Positions 6,734 to 13,969 of a DNA stretch of 37,869 bases are shown here, one piece after another. The stretch covers positions 1 to 37,869 of the forward strand of contig NZ_JABERD010000084.1 in assembly GCF_013044505.1 (NCBI RefSeq), given 5' to 3'. The notes beneath the pieces are model-generated. The model did no database searches, was not told the DNA's origin, and was given only the letters and a program-made list of their open reading frames with translations. The DNA is from Streptomyces sp. S3(2020). GTDB lineage: Bacteria > Actinomycetota > Actinomycetes > Streptomycetales > Streptomycetaceae. A program made the translations under genes and the position numbers. The first letter of the stretch is position 1; each line of letters begins with the position of its first letter.

Positions 6734-6787
6734 GGGCGCGGGGCTGTATTTGATCTGCGGCTACCGCCGCGCGGGCGCGACCAGCCA
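6731..6787 (+). repeat. Dispersed intergenic repeat, copy 2 (direct)
   Basis: The stretch TAGGGGCGCGGGGCTGTATT...GGGCGCGACCAGCCAC is nearly identical to the reverse complement of 4654-4710. GCGCGCCCC just upstream can pair with GGGGCGCG inside it. It begins with the trpM stop codon and separates trpM from trpB. Confidence 0.75.
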
Positions 6788-6869
6788 CTGACGGCCCGCA
6801 GCCAACAAACTCATCCCCGCCCCCACGGCGAATAGTGTCTTTTCCACGCACTCACCGTGAGGTTTCCGC

Positions 6870-8153
6870 ATGCCCAGCGAGTTCTTCATCCCCGACCCCG
6901 AGGGTCAGATCCCCAGCGCCGAGGGCTACTTCGGCGCGTTCGGCGGCAAGTTCGTCCCGGAGGCCCTCGTCGCCGCCGTGGACGAGGTCGCCGTCGAGTA
7001 CGACAAGGCCAAGCACGACCCCGAGTTCGCCCGCGAACTCGACGACCTGCTGCTCAACTACACGGGTCGCCCCAGCTCCCTCACCGAGGTACCCCGCTTC
7101 GCGGAACACGCGGGCGGCGCCCGGGTCTTCCTGAAGCGGGAGGACCTCAACCACACCGGCTCGCACAAGATCAACAACGTGCTCGGCCAGGCCCTGCTCA
7201 CCAAGCGCATGGGCAAGACCCGTGTCATCGCCGAGACCGGCGCGGGTCAGCACGGCGTGGCGACGGCGACGGCCTGCGCGCTGTTCGGCCTCGAGTGCAC
7301 GATCTACATGGGTGAGATCGACACCCAGCGCCAGGCCCTCAACGTGGCCCGGATGCGCATGCTCGGCGCCGAGGTCATCGCGGTGAAGTCGGGCTCGCGC
7401 ACCCTCAAGGACGCGATCAACGAGGCGTTCCGCGACTGGGTCGCCAATGTCGACCGCACCCACTACCTCTTCGGCACGGTCGCGGGCCCGCACCCCTTCC
7501 CGGCCATGGTCCGCGACTTCCACCGTGTCATCGGGGTCGAGGCCCGCCGGCAGATCCTGGAGCGGGCCGGCCGGCTCCCCGACGCGGCCGTCGCCTGCGT
7601 CGGCGGCGGCTCCAACGCCATCGGCCTCTTCCACGCCTTCATCCCGGACGCGGACGTACGCCTCATCGGCTGTGAGCCCGCCGGGCACGGCGTGGAGACC
7701 GGTGAGCACGCGGCCACGCTGACCGTGGGCGAGCCCGGCATCCTGCACGGTTCGCGCTCCTACGTCCTTCAGGACGAGGAGGGCCAGATCACCGAGCCGT
7801 ACTCGATCTCGGCCGGTCTGGACTACCCGGGCATCGGCCCCGAGCACTCCTACCTCAAGGACAGCGGCCGCGGCGAGTACCGCGCGGTCACCGACGACGA
7901 GGCCATGCAGGCCCTGCGTCTGCTGTCGCGCACCGAGGGCATCATCCCGGCCATCGAGAGCGCCCACGCGCTGGCCGGTGCGCTGGAGGTCGGCAAGGAA
8001 CTGGGCAAGGACGGGCTGATCATCGTCAACCTGTCCGGGCGCGGCGACAAGGACATGGACACGGCCGCGCGCTACTTCGGCCTGTACGACACCGACGCCG
8101 AGGTCGCGGCCGACGCCGCCGACCTCGCCGAGATCGAGGGGGACGCCAAGTGA
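6870..8153 (+). CDS. trpB: Tryptophan synthase beta chain TrpB
   Basis: TrpB condenses indole, channelled from TrpA, with L-serine to make tryptophan, using PLP. The 427-residue protein has the PLP lysine at K100 in the segment HTGSHKINN, the catalytic glutamate near E122 in IAETGAGQHGVA, and the phosphate-binding glycine loop GGGSN at 245-249. It is a canonical TrpB1-type chain. ATG 6870 is preceded by GTGAGG at 6857-6862, 7 nt away. The stop overlaps the trpA start as GTGA, giving translational coupling and 1:1 output for the alpha2beta2 complex. The 136 nt upstream contain the dispersed repeat and a TAGTGT (6833-6838) that could be a weak -10. Confidence 0.96.
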   Translation: MPSEFFIPDPEGQIPSAEGYFGAFGGKFVPEALVAAVDEVAVEYDKAKHDPEFARELDDLLLNYTGRPSSLTEVPRFAEHAGGARVFLKREDLNHTGSHKINNVLGQALLTKRMGKTRVIAETGAGQHGVATATACALFGLECTIYMGEIDTQRQALNVARMRMLGAEVIAVKSGSRTLKDAINEAFRDWVANVDRTHYLFGTVAGPHPFPAMVRDFHRVIGVEARRQILERAGRLPDAAVACVGGGSNAIGLFHAFIPDADVRLIGCEPAGHGVETGEHAATLTVGEPGILHGSRSYVLQDEEGQITEPYSISAGLDYPGIGPEHSYLKDSGRGEYRAVTDDEAMQALRLLSRTEGIIPAIESAHALAGALEVGKELGKDGLIIVNLSGRGDKDMDTAARYFGLYDTDAEVAADAADLAEIEGDAK

Positions 8154-8968
8154 GCGGCAACATCCAGCTGTTGACGGACACCCTCGCCGGTGCCAAGGCC
8201 GAGGGCCGCTCCGCGCTCATCGCCTACCTCCCGGCCGGGTTCCCGACCGTCGACGGCGGCATCGAGGCGGTCAAGGCCGCGTTCGACGGCGGTGCCGATG
8301 TCGTCGAGGTGGGTCTGCCGCACAGCGACCCCGTCCTGGACGGCCCGGTCATCCAGACCGCCGACGACATCGCCCTGCGCGGCGGCGTCAAGATCGCCGA
8401 CGTCATGCGGACGGTGCGGGAGGCGTACGAGGCCACCGGGAAGCCGGTGCTCGTGATGACGTACTGGAACCCGATCGACCGCTACGGCGTCGAGCGCTTC
8501 ACCGCCGAGCTGGCGGAAGCGGGCGGGGCCGGGTGCATCCTGCCCGACCTGCCCGTGCAGGAGTCGGCGCTGTGGAGGGAGCACGCGGAGAAGCACGGGC
8601 TCGCCACGGTCTTCGTGGTCGCGCCCAGCAGCAAGGACGGGCGGCTCGCCGAGATCACCGCGGCGGGCAGCGGGTTCGTGTACGCCGCCTCGCTCATGGG
8701 CGTCACCGGCACCCGTGCCTCGGTCGGCGCGCAGGCGCAGGAACTCGTCGAGCGCACCCGTGCCACCGGCACCGGCCTGGCCGTCTGTGTCGGGCTCGGG
8801 GTCTCCGACGCCACGCAGGCCGCGGAGGTGGCCGGCTTCGCCGACGGGGTGATCGTCGGTTCGGCCTTCGTGAAGCGGATGCTGGACGCGCCGGACGACA
8901 AGGCCGGTGTCGAGGCCGTCCGGGAGCTCGCGGGTGAGCTCGCGAAGGGCGTGCGCGGCCAGGCATAG
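8150..8968 (+). CDS. trpA: Tryptophan synthase alpha chain TrpA
   Basis: TrpA cleaves indole-3-glycerol phosphate to indole and glyceraldehyde 3-phosphate within the TrpA2B2 complex. The 272-residue TIM barrel has the catalytic glutamate E53 and aspartate D64 in the segment VEVGLPHSDPVLDGP, then GCILPDLPVQES, VYAASLMGVTGTRAS and the phosphate-binding CVGLGVSD...ADGVIVGSAFVK. The start is GTG 8150, inside the trpB stop. A strong hairpin terminator (9015-9043) follows, ending the trp operon. Confidence 0.96.
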   Translation: MSGNIQLLTDTLAGAKAEGRSALIAYLPAGFPTVDGGIEAVKAAFDGGADVVEVGLPHSDPVLDGPVIQTADDIALRGGVKIADVMRTVREAYEATGKPVLVMTYWNPIDRYGVERFTAELAEAGGAGCILPDLPVQESALWREHAEKHGLATVFVVAPSSKDGRLAEITAAGSGFVYAASLMGVTGTRASVGAQAQELVERTRATGTGLAVCVGLGVSDATQAAEVAGFADGVIVGSAFVKRMLDAPDDKAGVEAVRELAGELAKGVRGQA

Positions 8969-9014
8969 CAAGGTCGGACATTTCGTACAGGTCACTCGAA
9001 CGGGTGGACCTGGG

Positions 9015-9043
9015 ACCGGGGAGGCGCGGTGCGCCTCCCCGGT
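9015..9043 (+). terminator. Terminator after trpA
   Basis: ACCGGGGAGGCGC (9015-9027) and GCGCCTCCCCGGT (9031-9043) form a perfect 13-bp stem with a GGT loop, 46 nt after the trpA stop. It lies just ahead of the GTG of the next gene, so it could also affect that gene's translation. Confidence 0.8.
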
Positions 9044-9056
9044 TCGTTCTGCGGGT

Positions 9057-9830
9057 GTGAGCGAGAAGAACCGTGAGGGAAAGCGCACCGCCCGTGAGCG
9101 GCTGGCGGTCGAGCGAGAGAAGCAGAAGGTCTCGGAGAAGCGACGGCGGACGCTGATCGTGGGTGCGAGCGTCGTCAGTGTCCTGGGCCTCGCGGCGGTG
9201 ATCGGAGTGGTCGCCGCCAACTCGGGCAAGGACGATGCCGCCGACTCCGCGGACGGCCCGGTCGTGGCGCCCTCGGGGGCCAACGGCGACGACAACCTCG
9301 CCATCCCGGTCGGCAAGCCGAGCGCCAAGTCCACGCTCACCATCTGGGAGGACTTCCGCTGCCCGGCCTGCAAGTCCTTCGAGGACGCGTACCGCTCGAC
9401 GATCCATGAGCTGACGGACTCCGGCGACCTGAAGGTGCAGTACCACCTCGCCACGATCATCGACGGCAACATGGGCGGCTCCGGCTCCCGCAAGGCGGCC
9501 AACGCGGCGGCCTGCGCCCAGGACACCGGCAAGTTCACCGCGTACCACGACGTGCTCTACGAGAACCAGCCGGCGGAGACCGACGACGCCTTCGCCAAGG
9601 ACAGCAAGCTCATCGAGCTGGCGAAGAAGGTCGACGGCCTGGACACGGCCACCTTCCGCACCTGTGTCGAGGGCGGCACCCACGACAGCTGGGTCACCAA
9701 GTCCGCGGCGGCCTTCCGCAACGGTGGATTCTCCGGCACCCCGACCGTCCTTCTCGACGGCAAGAACATCTACCAGGACCAGACCATGACCCCGGCGAAG
9801 CTGAAGCAGCAGGTGCTGGAGGCGAACTAG
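9057..9830 (+). CDS. Membrane-anchored DsbA-like thioredoxin-domain protein
   Basis: This 257-residue predicted thiol-disulfide oxidoreductase acts outside the membrane. A highly charged cytoplasmic N-terminus (residues 1-31, rich in K, R and E) precedes one transmembrane anchor (about 32-54) and a low-complexity linker. A DsbA/Thioredoxin_4 domain follows, with the active site FRCPAC (C102, C105) and the cis-proline loop GTPTV near 226. A further cysteine pair lies in the helical insert (NAAACAQD, FRTCVEGG). GTG 9057 is chosen because it begins the conserved SEKNREGKRTARERL N-terminus. It is SD-less and 13 nt after the terminator stem. It lies upstream of lgt, which suggests a shared role in envelope protein maturation. 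Confidence 0.87.
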   Translation: MSEKNREGKRTARERLAVEREKQKVSEKRRRTLIVGASVVSVLGLAAVIGVVAANSGKDDAADSADGPVVAPSGANGDDNLAIPVGKPSAKSTLTIWEDFRCPACKSFEDAYRSTIHELTDSGDLKVQYHLATIIDGNMGGSGSRKAANAAACAQDTGKFTAYHDVLYENQPAETDDAFAKDSKLIELAKKVDGLDTATFRTCVEGGTHDSWVTKSAAAFRNGGFSGTPTVLLDGKNIYQDQTMTPAKLKQQVLEAN

Positions 9831-9896
9831 GGCCTGCCCGGCAGATGCGCGTGCCAGGGCCCGCGACGCCGGCATGATCCGCCGGGCAGGCCCTAG
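9827..9896. repeat. 16-bp perfect inverted repeat at gene end, probable terminator
   Basis: CTAGGGCCTGCCCGGC (9827-9842) is perfectly complementary to 9881-9896, with a 38-nt loop. The left arm contains the TAG stop of the DsbA-like gene. The design (CTAG at the outer tips, stop codon inside the arm, long loop) is the same as at 1250-1335. Confidence 0.7.
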
Positions 9897-9969
9897 GGGT
9901 AAGAGTTTTCCGACCCTCCCGTTATGGACCCGTAGCCGGGGTGCCTGCCGTGGGTGGGGCCCGGCACGG

Positions 9970-9975
9970 TAGCGT
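9970..9975 (+). promoter_or_regulatory. Putative -10 hexamer upstream of lgt
   Basis: TAGCGT ends 10 nt before ATG 9986. No Shine-Dalgarno sequence is visible, so a leaderless or very short leader is plausible. No clear -35. Confidence 0.35.
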
Positions 9976-9985
9976 CGGACCTGCC

Positions 9986-10963
9986 ATGGAACTTGCCTAT
10001 ATTCCCAGCCCGTCGCGCGGGGTGTACCACCTCTTCGGTGTCATTCCGCTGCGCGGCTACGCGTTCTGCATCATCATCGGTGTCTTCGTCGCAGTCTGGC
10101 TCGGCAACAAGCGCTGGATCGCCCGGGGCGGACGGGTCGGCACGGTGGCCGACATCTCCGTCTGGGCCGTGCCGTTCGGTCTGCTCGGCGGCCGGCTCTA
10201 CCACGTGATCACGGACTACGAGCTGTACTTCAGCGAGGGCCGCGACTGGGTGGACGCCTTCAAGATCTGGGAGGGCGGTCTCGGTATCTGGGGCGCGATC
10301 GCGCTCGGCGCGCTGGGCGCGTGGATCGGCTGCCGCCGCCGGGGCATCCCGCTGCCGGCCTACGCCGACGCCATCGCCCCCGGTATCGCCCTCGCCCAGG
10401 CGATCGGCCGCTGGGGCAACTGGTTCAACCAGGAGCTGTACGGGCGGGAGACGGATCTTCCGTGGGCCCTGCACATCACGTCCTCGACGGACGGCCGGGT
10501 GCCGGGCTACTACCACCCGACCTTCCTGTACGAGTCGCTGTGGTGCATCGGCGTCGCCGTCCTCGTCATCTGGGCGGACCGCCGCTTCAAGCTCGGGCAC
10601 GGGCGGGCGTTCGCGCTGTACGTCGCCTCGTACTGTGTGGGCCGGTTCTGGATCGAGTACCTCCGTGTCGACGACGCCCACCACATCCTGGGCCTGCGCC
10701 TGAACAACTGGACCGCGCTGGTCGTGTTCCTGCTCGCGGTGGTCTACATCGTGGTGTCGGCGAAGAAGCGGCCGGGCCGGGAAGAGGTCGTGGAACCCGC
10801 GGCCGAGGAGTCCGACGGCTCTGACGGTTCCGACGGTTCTGACGGAGAGACCGCGGCTGAGGAGAAGGCCGAGGACGCCGACTCCGCCGAGGCCGTGGAA
10901 GAGCCGAAGGACGACGTCGAGGACGACGTCAAGGACGAGGCGGGCTCCGCGAAGAAGACCTGA
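9986..10963 (+). CDS. lgt: Prolipoprotein diacylglyceryl transferase Lgt
   Basis: Lgt transfers diacylglycerol from phosphatidylglycerol to the lipobox cysteine of prolipoproteins, the first step of lipoprotein maturation, in the cytoplasmic membrane. The 325-residue product has the family signature GRWGNWFNQ (residues 141-149), the conserved LLGGRLYHV and VGRFWIEYLR segments, and about seven hydrophobic helices. By eye, the segment matching the E. coli SFHGG (His103) reads GIWGA here, so tryptophan replaces that histidine; I believe this is usual in actinobacteria. The last 60 residues are an acidic, disordered tail with four SDG repeats. ATG 9986 starts at the family position and an in-frame upstream extension is unconserved. 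A GH113-like lipoprotein at 31998 is one likely substrate. Confidence 0.94.
   Translation: MELAYIPSPSRGVYHLFGVIPLRGYAFCIIIGVFVAVWLGNKRWIARGGRVGTVADISVWAVPFGLLGGRLYHVITDYELYFSEGRDWVDAFKIWEGGLGIWGAIALGALGAWIGCRRRGIPLPAYADAIAPGIALAQAIGRWGNWFNQELYGRETDLPWALHITSSTDGRVPGYYHPTFLYESLWCIGVAVLVIWADRRFKLGHGRAFALYVASYCVGRFWIEYLRVDDAHHILGLRLNNWTALVVFLLAVVYIVVSAKKRPGREEVVEPAAEESDGSDGSDGSDGETAAEEKAEDADSAEAVEEPKDDVEDDVKDEAGSAKKT
10811..10846 (+). repeat. Four-fold SDG codon microrepeat in lgt
   Basis: Four 9-nt units encode SDGSDGSDGSDG in the acidic Lgt tail. The codons vary between units (TCC/TCT, GGC/GGT/GGA), so the repeat is old or selected at protein level. Confidence 0.7.
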
Positions 10964-10979
10964 GTATCGGTCGTAGTCG

Positions 10980-11032
10980 TACGACGTCGAGGGGCGCCCC
11001 GGATCCATTCCGGGGCGCCCCTCGACGTCGTA
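10980..11032. terminator. Long bidirectional terminator between lgt and citE-like gene
   Basis: The left arm (10980-11002, beginning TACGACGTCGAGGGGCG) and right arm (11010-11032) form a perfect 23-bp stem with a 7-nt loop ATCCATT, and two more pairs can form outside it. It lies between two convergent genes, 17 nt after lgt and 6 nt from the minus-strand stop. Confidence 0.9.
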
Positions 11033-11037
11033 CGGGG

Positions 11038-11880
11038 TCAGATGCGGTGGGCCAGGGACAGGGTGCGCTGGGCTGTCGCCACCACCGCCGCGTCGATGAA
11101 CCGGCCGTCGGGCAGGGCCTGCGCTCCCTGTTCCACGGCTGCCGCCTTCACGATCGTCTCCGCCTGTTCGATCTCCCAGGCCGTCGGGAGGTAGGCCTGT
11201 TCGATCACGGGGAGCTGGCGGGGGTGGATGGCGGCCCGGCCCAGGAAACCCAGGGCGCGGCCGTGGGCGCAGGAGGCCGCCAGGCCCTCCAGGTCGCGGA
11301 TGTCGGGGTGGACCGACTGGGACGGGGGAGGCAGGGACGCCGCTCTGGCCGCCACGATCACTCGGGAGCGGGACCAGTCGAGGCCCATGTCGTCCCGTAC
11401 GCCCAGGTCGGCGCGGAGATCCGTCTCGCCCAGGGAGATACCGCGCAGGGACGGATGGGCGGCGGCGATCTCGTAGGCGCGTTCCACGCCGAGGGCTGTT
11501 TCGAGGAGGGCGTACAGGGCGAGGGCGCCTCCGGCGGCGGGGGCCGTGTGTTCGGCGATGGCGGTGATCTGCGCCGGGGAGGTCACCTTGGGGAGGCGTA
11601 GGCCGGTGAGGCCGGGGAGGGTGGCCAGGGCTGCGAGGTCGGCGGCCGCGAGGGGGCCGTCCAGGGCGTTGATCCGGACGTGGACAGGCTGCGTCCGTGA
11701 CGGTGACTGTGTCTGCGGTTCGGCGAGGAGTTCGGCGGTGGCGTCACGGGCGTAGGCCTTGCGGTCGGGGGCCACCGCGTCCTCCAGGTCGATCACCACG
11801 ACGTCGGCGCCCGCCGTCAGGGCCTTCGCCACCACCTGCGGGCGGTCGCCCGGGACGTACAGCCAGGTCAGTGGTGTCAT
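11038..11880 (-). CDS. CitE-like HpcH/HpaI aldolase family CoA-ester lyase
   Basis: This 280-residue protein belongs to the CitE/malyl-CoA lyase branch of the HpcH/HpaI family, which cleaves or hydrolyses beta-hydroxyacyl-CoA esters such as malyl-CoA or citramalyl-CoA. The N-terminus LTWLYVPGDRP is typical, followed by DLEDAV (31-36, metal and acyl-CoA site), the arginine of HVRIN (R69), ALLETALGVERA and the metal-binding GISLGETDLRADLG. No other citrate lyase subunits are nearby, so it acts alone. It is the last gene of the seven-gene operon. Its ATG overlaps the CoA-transferase stop as ATGA. The adjacent CoA-transferase could supply its CoA ester. The specific substrate cannot be read from the sequence. 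Confidence 0.85.
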   Translation of the reverse strand: MTPLTWLYVPGDRPQVVAKALTAGADVVVIDLEDAVAPDRKAYARDATAELLAEPQTQSPSRTQPVHVRINALDGPLAAADLAALATLPGLTGLRLPKVTSPAQITAIAEHTAPAAGGALALYALLETALGVERAYEIAAAHPSLRGISLGETDLRADLGVRDDMGLDWSRSRVIVAARAASLPPPSQSVHPDIRDLEGLAASCAHGRALGFLGRAAIHPRQLPVIEQAYLPTAWEIEQAETIVKAAAVEQGAQALPDGRFIDAAVVATAQRTLSLAHRI

Positions 11881-13079
11881 TCCGCGCCCTCCTCACGCAG
11901 CCTCGCCAACTCGCTCTCGGTCAGGCCCAGTTCCGCCAGGACCTCCGAGGTGTCCGCGCCGTGCGGGCGGCCCGCCCAGCGGATCGCGCCGGGGGTCTCG
12001 GAGAGGCGGAAGAGGACGTTCTGCATGCGGAGGGGGCCCAGGTCGGGGTCGGTGACCGTGGTGATCGTGTCCAGGGCCTCGTACTGGGGGTCCGTCATCA
12101 CGTCCCGCACGTCCTGGATCGGGGCCACCGCGGCCTCCGCCTTCTCGAAGGCGGCCAGGACCTCCGTGCGGGTGCGCTCGGCGATCCAGGAGCCGACCGC
12201 CTCGTCGAGGACATCGGTGTGGCGGGCCCGGTCGGCGCCCGTGGCGAACCACGGCTCGGCGATCAGGTCCTCGCGGCCCACCAGGCGCATGACGCGTTCC
12301 GCGACCGACTGGGCCGAGGTGGAGACGGCGACCCAACCGCCGTCCGCGGTGCGGTAGGTGTTGCGCGGGGCGTTGTTGGCGGAGCGGTTGCCGGTGCGCT
12401 GCTGGACGTAGCCCAGCTGGTCGTACCAGGTCGGCTGGGGGCCGAGGACGCTGAGGATCGGCTCGATGATCGCCATGTCCACGACCTGGCCCTCGCCCGT
12501 GCGGTCGCGGGCGGCGAGCGCCGTCATCACCGCGTACGCCGTCGCCAGCCCCGCGATGGAGTCGGCGAGGCCGAACGGCGGGAGCGTCGGGGGTGCGTCC
12601 GGTTCGCCGGTGATCGCGGCGAAACCGCTCATCGCCTCGGCGAGGGTGCCGAAGCCGGGGCGGTGGGCGTAGGGGCCGAACTGGCCGAAGGCGGTCACGC
12701 GGGTGAGGACCAGCCGGGGGTTGGCCGCGGAGAGCCGGTCCCAGCCCAGGTCCCATTTCTCCAGGGTGCCGGGGCGGAAGTTCTCGATGACGACGTCCGC
12801 GGTCGCGGCGAGGCGCAGGAGGGTCGCCCGGCCGCCCGGCCTGGAGAGGTCCAGGGTGATGGTGCGTTTGTTGCGGCCGAGGAGCTTCCACCACAGGCCG
12901 ATGCCGTCCTTCGACGGGCCGTGGCCACGGGAGGGGTCGGGCTTGGAGGGGTGCTCGACCTTGATGACCTCCGCGCCGAAGTCGCCGAGCATCGTGGCGG
13001 CGAGGGGGCCGGCGAAGAGGGTGGCCAGGTCGAGGACGCGAAGGCCGGTGAGGGGGGCGGTGCCCCGCGGGACCTTCAC
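11877..13079 (-). CDS. CaiB/BaiF family (class III) CoA-transferase
   Basis: Class III CoA-transferases move CoA between carboxylic acids through an aspartyl-CoA intermediate. The 400-residue protein begins VKVPRGTAPLTGLRVLDLA and has FAGPLAATMLGDFGAEVIKVE, the motif DVVIENFRPGTLEKWDLG, and the catalytic aspartate D173 in PFGLADSIAGL, followed by GEGQVVDMA. The start is GTG 13079, because the reading frame upstream is unconserved and this GTG overlaps the ribokinase TGA as GTGA. It lies between ribokinase and the CitE-like lyase, which suggests that it activates an acid for cleavage by that lyase. Donor and acceptor are unknown. Confidence 0.87.
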   Translation of the reverse strand: MKVPRGTAPLTGLRVLDLATLFAGPLAATMLGDFGAEVIKVEHPSKPDPSRGHGPSKDGIGLWWKLLGRNKRTITLDLSRPGGRATLLRLAATADVVIENFRPGTLEKWDLGWDRLSAANPRLVLTRVTAFGQFGPYAHRPGFGTLAEAMSGFAAITGEPDAPPTLPPFGLADSIAGLATAYAVMTALAARDRTGEGQVVDMAIIEPILSVLGPQPTWYDQLGYVQQRTGNRSANNAPRNTYRTADGGWVAVSTSAQSVAERVMRLVGREDLIAEPWFATGADRARHTDVLDEAVGSWIAERTRTEVLAAFEKAEAAVAPIQDVRDVMTDPQYEALDTITTVTDPDLGPLRMQNVLFRLSETPGAIRWAGRPHGADTSEVLAELGLTESELARLREEGAE

Positions 13080-13969
13080 GCCGGGCCCTGCTTGTCGATC
13101 TCGGGGCGGTACGGCATCGACGCCGAGGCGCCCACCCGCTGGACCGAGAGGGCCGCCGCCGCGGAGGCCCACCTCAGGGCCTCGCGCATCGGCCGGCCCT
13201 CGCCGAGTGCCACCGCGAGGGCGCCGACGAACGTGTCGCCCGCGCCGGTCGAGTCCACGGCGGTGACCTGGGGGGCGGGGACGCTGAGGGGCTCGGCGTC
13301 GCGGGCCACGTAGAGGCTGCCCGCGGAGCCCAGGGTGACGACCACCTCCGGCACCTCGTCGAGCAGGGCGAGGGCCGCGGCGTGCGGGTCGGTGCGGCCG
13401 GTGAGGGTGGACGCCTCGTGCTCGTTGGGGATCAACAGGTCGGTGGCGGCGAGGAGTTCGATGGGCAGGGGCTGGGCGGGAGCCGGGGTGAGGATGGTGC
13501 GGACACGGTGGGCGCGGGCCGCCTCGGCGCCCGCGATGACCGCGGCCAGGGGGATCTCCAGTTGGAGGAGCAGGGCGTCGGCGCTGGCGATGAGGCCGTC
13601 GTCGCCGGGGGCCAGGTGGTCGACCGTGCCGTTCGCGGCGGGGATCACGACGATCGAGTTGCCGCCCTCGTCGTCGACGACGATGTGGGCGGTGCCGGAC
13701 GGGCCCTCGACGGTGCGGAGGTGGTCGGTGTCGACGCCGGAGTGTTCGAGGGTGGAGCGCAGCTGGGTGCCGTGGGCGTCGTTGCCGACCGCGCCGATCA
13801 TCGAGACGGTGGCGCCCGCGCGGGCCGCGGCGATCGCCTGGTTGGCGCCCTTGCCGCCGGGGATCGTGCGGAACTCCCGTCCCGTCACGGTCTCTCCGCG
13901 CTGCGGGGCCTTCGTGACGTAGGCGACGAGGTCCATGTTCGTGCTGCCGAGTACGGCGATGTGCGTCAT
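13076..13969 (-). CDS. rbsK: Ribokinase (PfkB family)
   Basis: Ribokinase phosphorylates D-ribose to ribose 5-phosphate with ATP. The 297-residue PfkB-family protein has substrate-binding NMDLV, the signature GGKGANQA (38-45), the NEHEAS segment, VVTLGSAGSLY and the second signature with catalytic base D245 in STGAGDTF. These motifs match ribokinase better than fructokinase or adenosine kinase, though specificity is inferred. No ribose ABC transporter or LacI regulator is adjacent, unlike classical rbs operons. Instead it follows four ADP-ribosylglycohydrolase genes, so its ribose probably comes from inside the cell. Its ATG overlaps the previous stop as ATGA, and its stop overlaps the CoA-transferase GTG. 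Confidence 0.88.
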   Translation of the reverse strand: MTHIAVLGSTNMDLVAYVTKAPQRGETVTGREFRTIPGGKGANQAIAAARAGATVSMIGAVGNDAHGTQLRSTLEHSGVDTDHLRTVEGPSGTAHIVVDDEGGNSIVVIPAANGTVDHLAPGDDGLIASADALLLQLEIPLAAVIAGAEAARAHRVRTILTPAPAQPLPIELLAATDLLIPNEHEASTLTGRTDPHAAALALLDEVPEVVVTLGSAGSLYVARDAEPLSVPAPQVTAVDSTGAGDTFVGALAVALGEGRPMREALRWASAAAALSVQRVGASASMPYRPEIDKQGPA

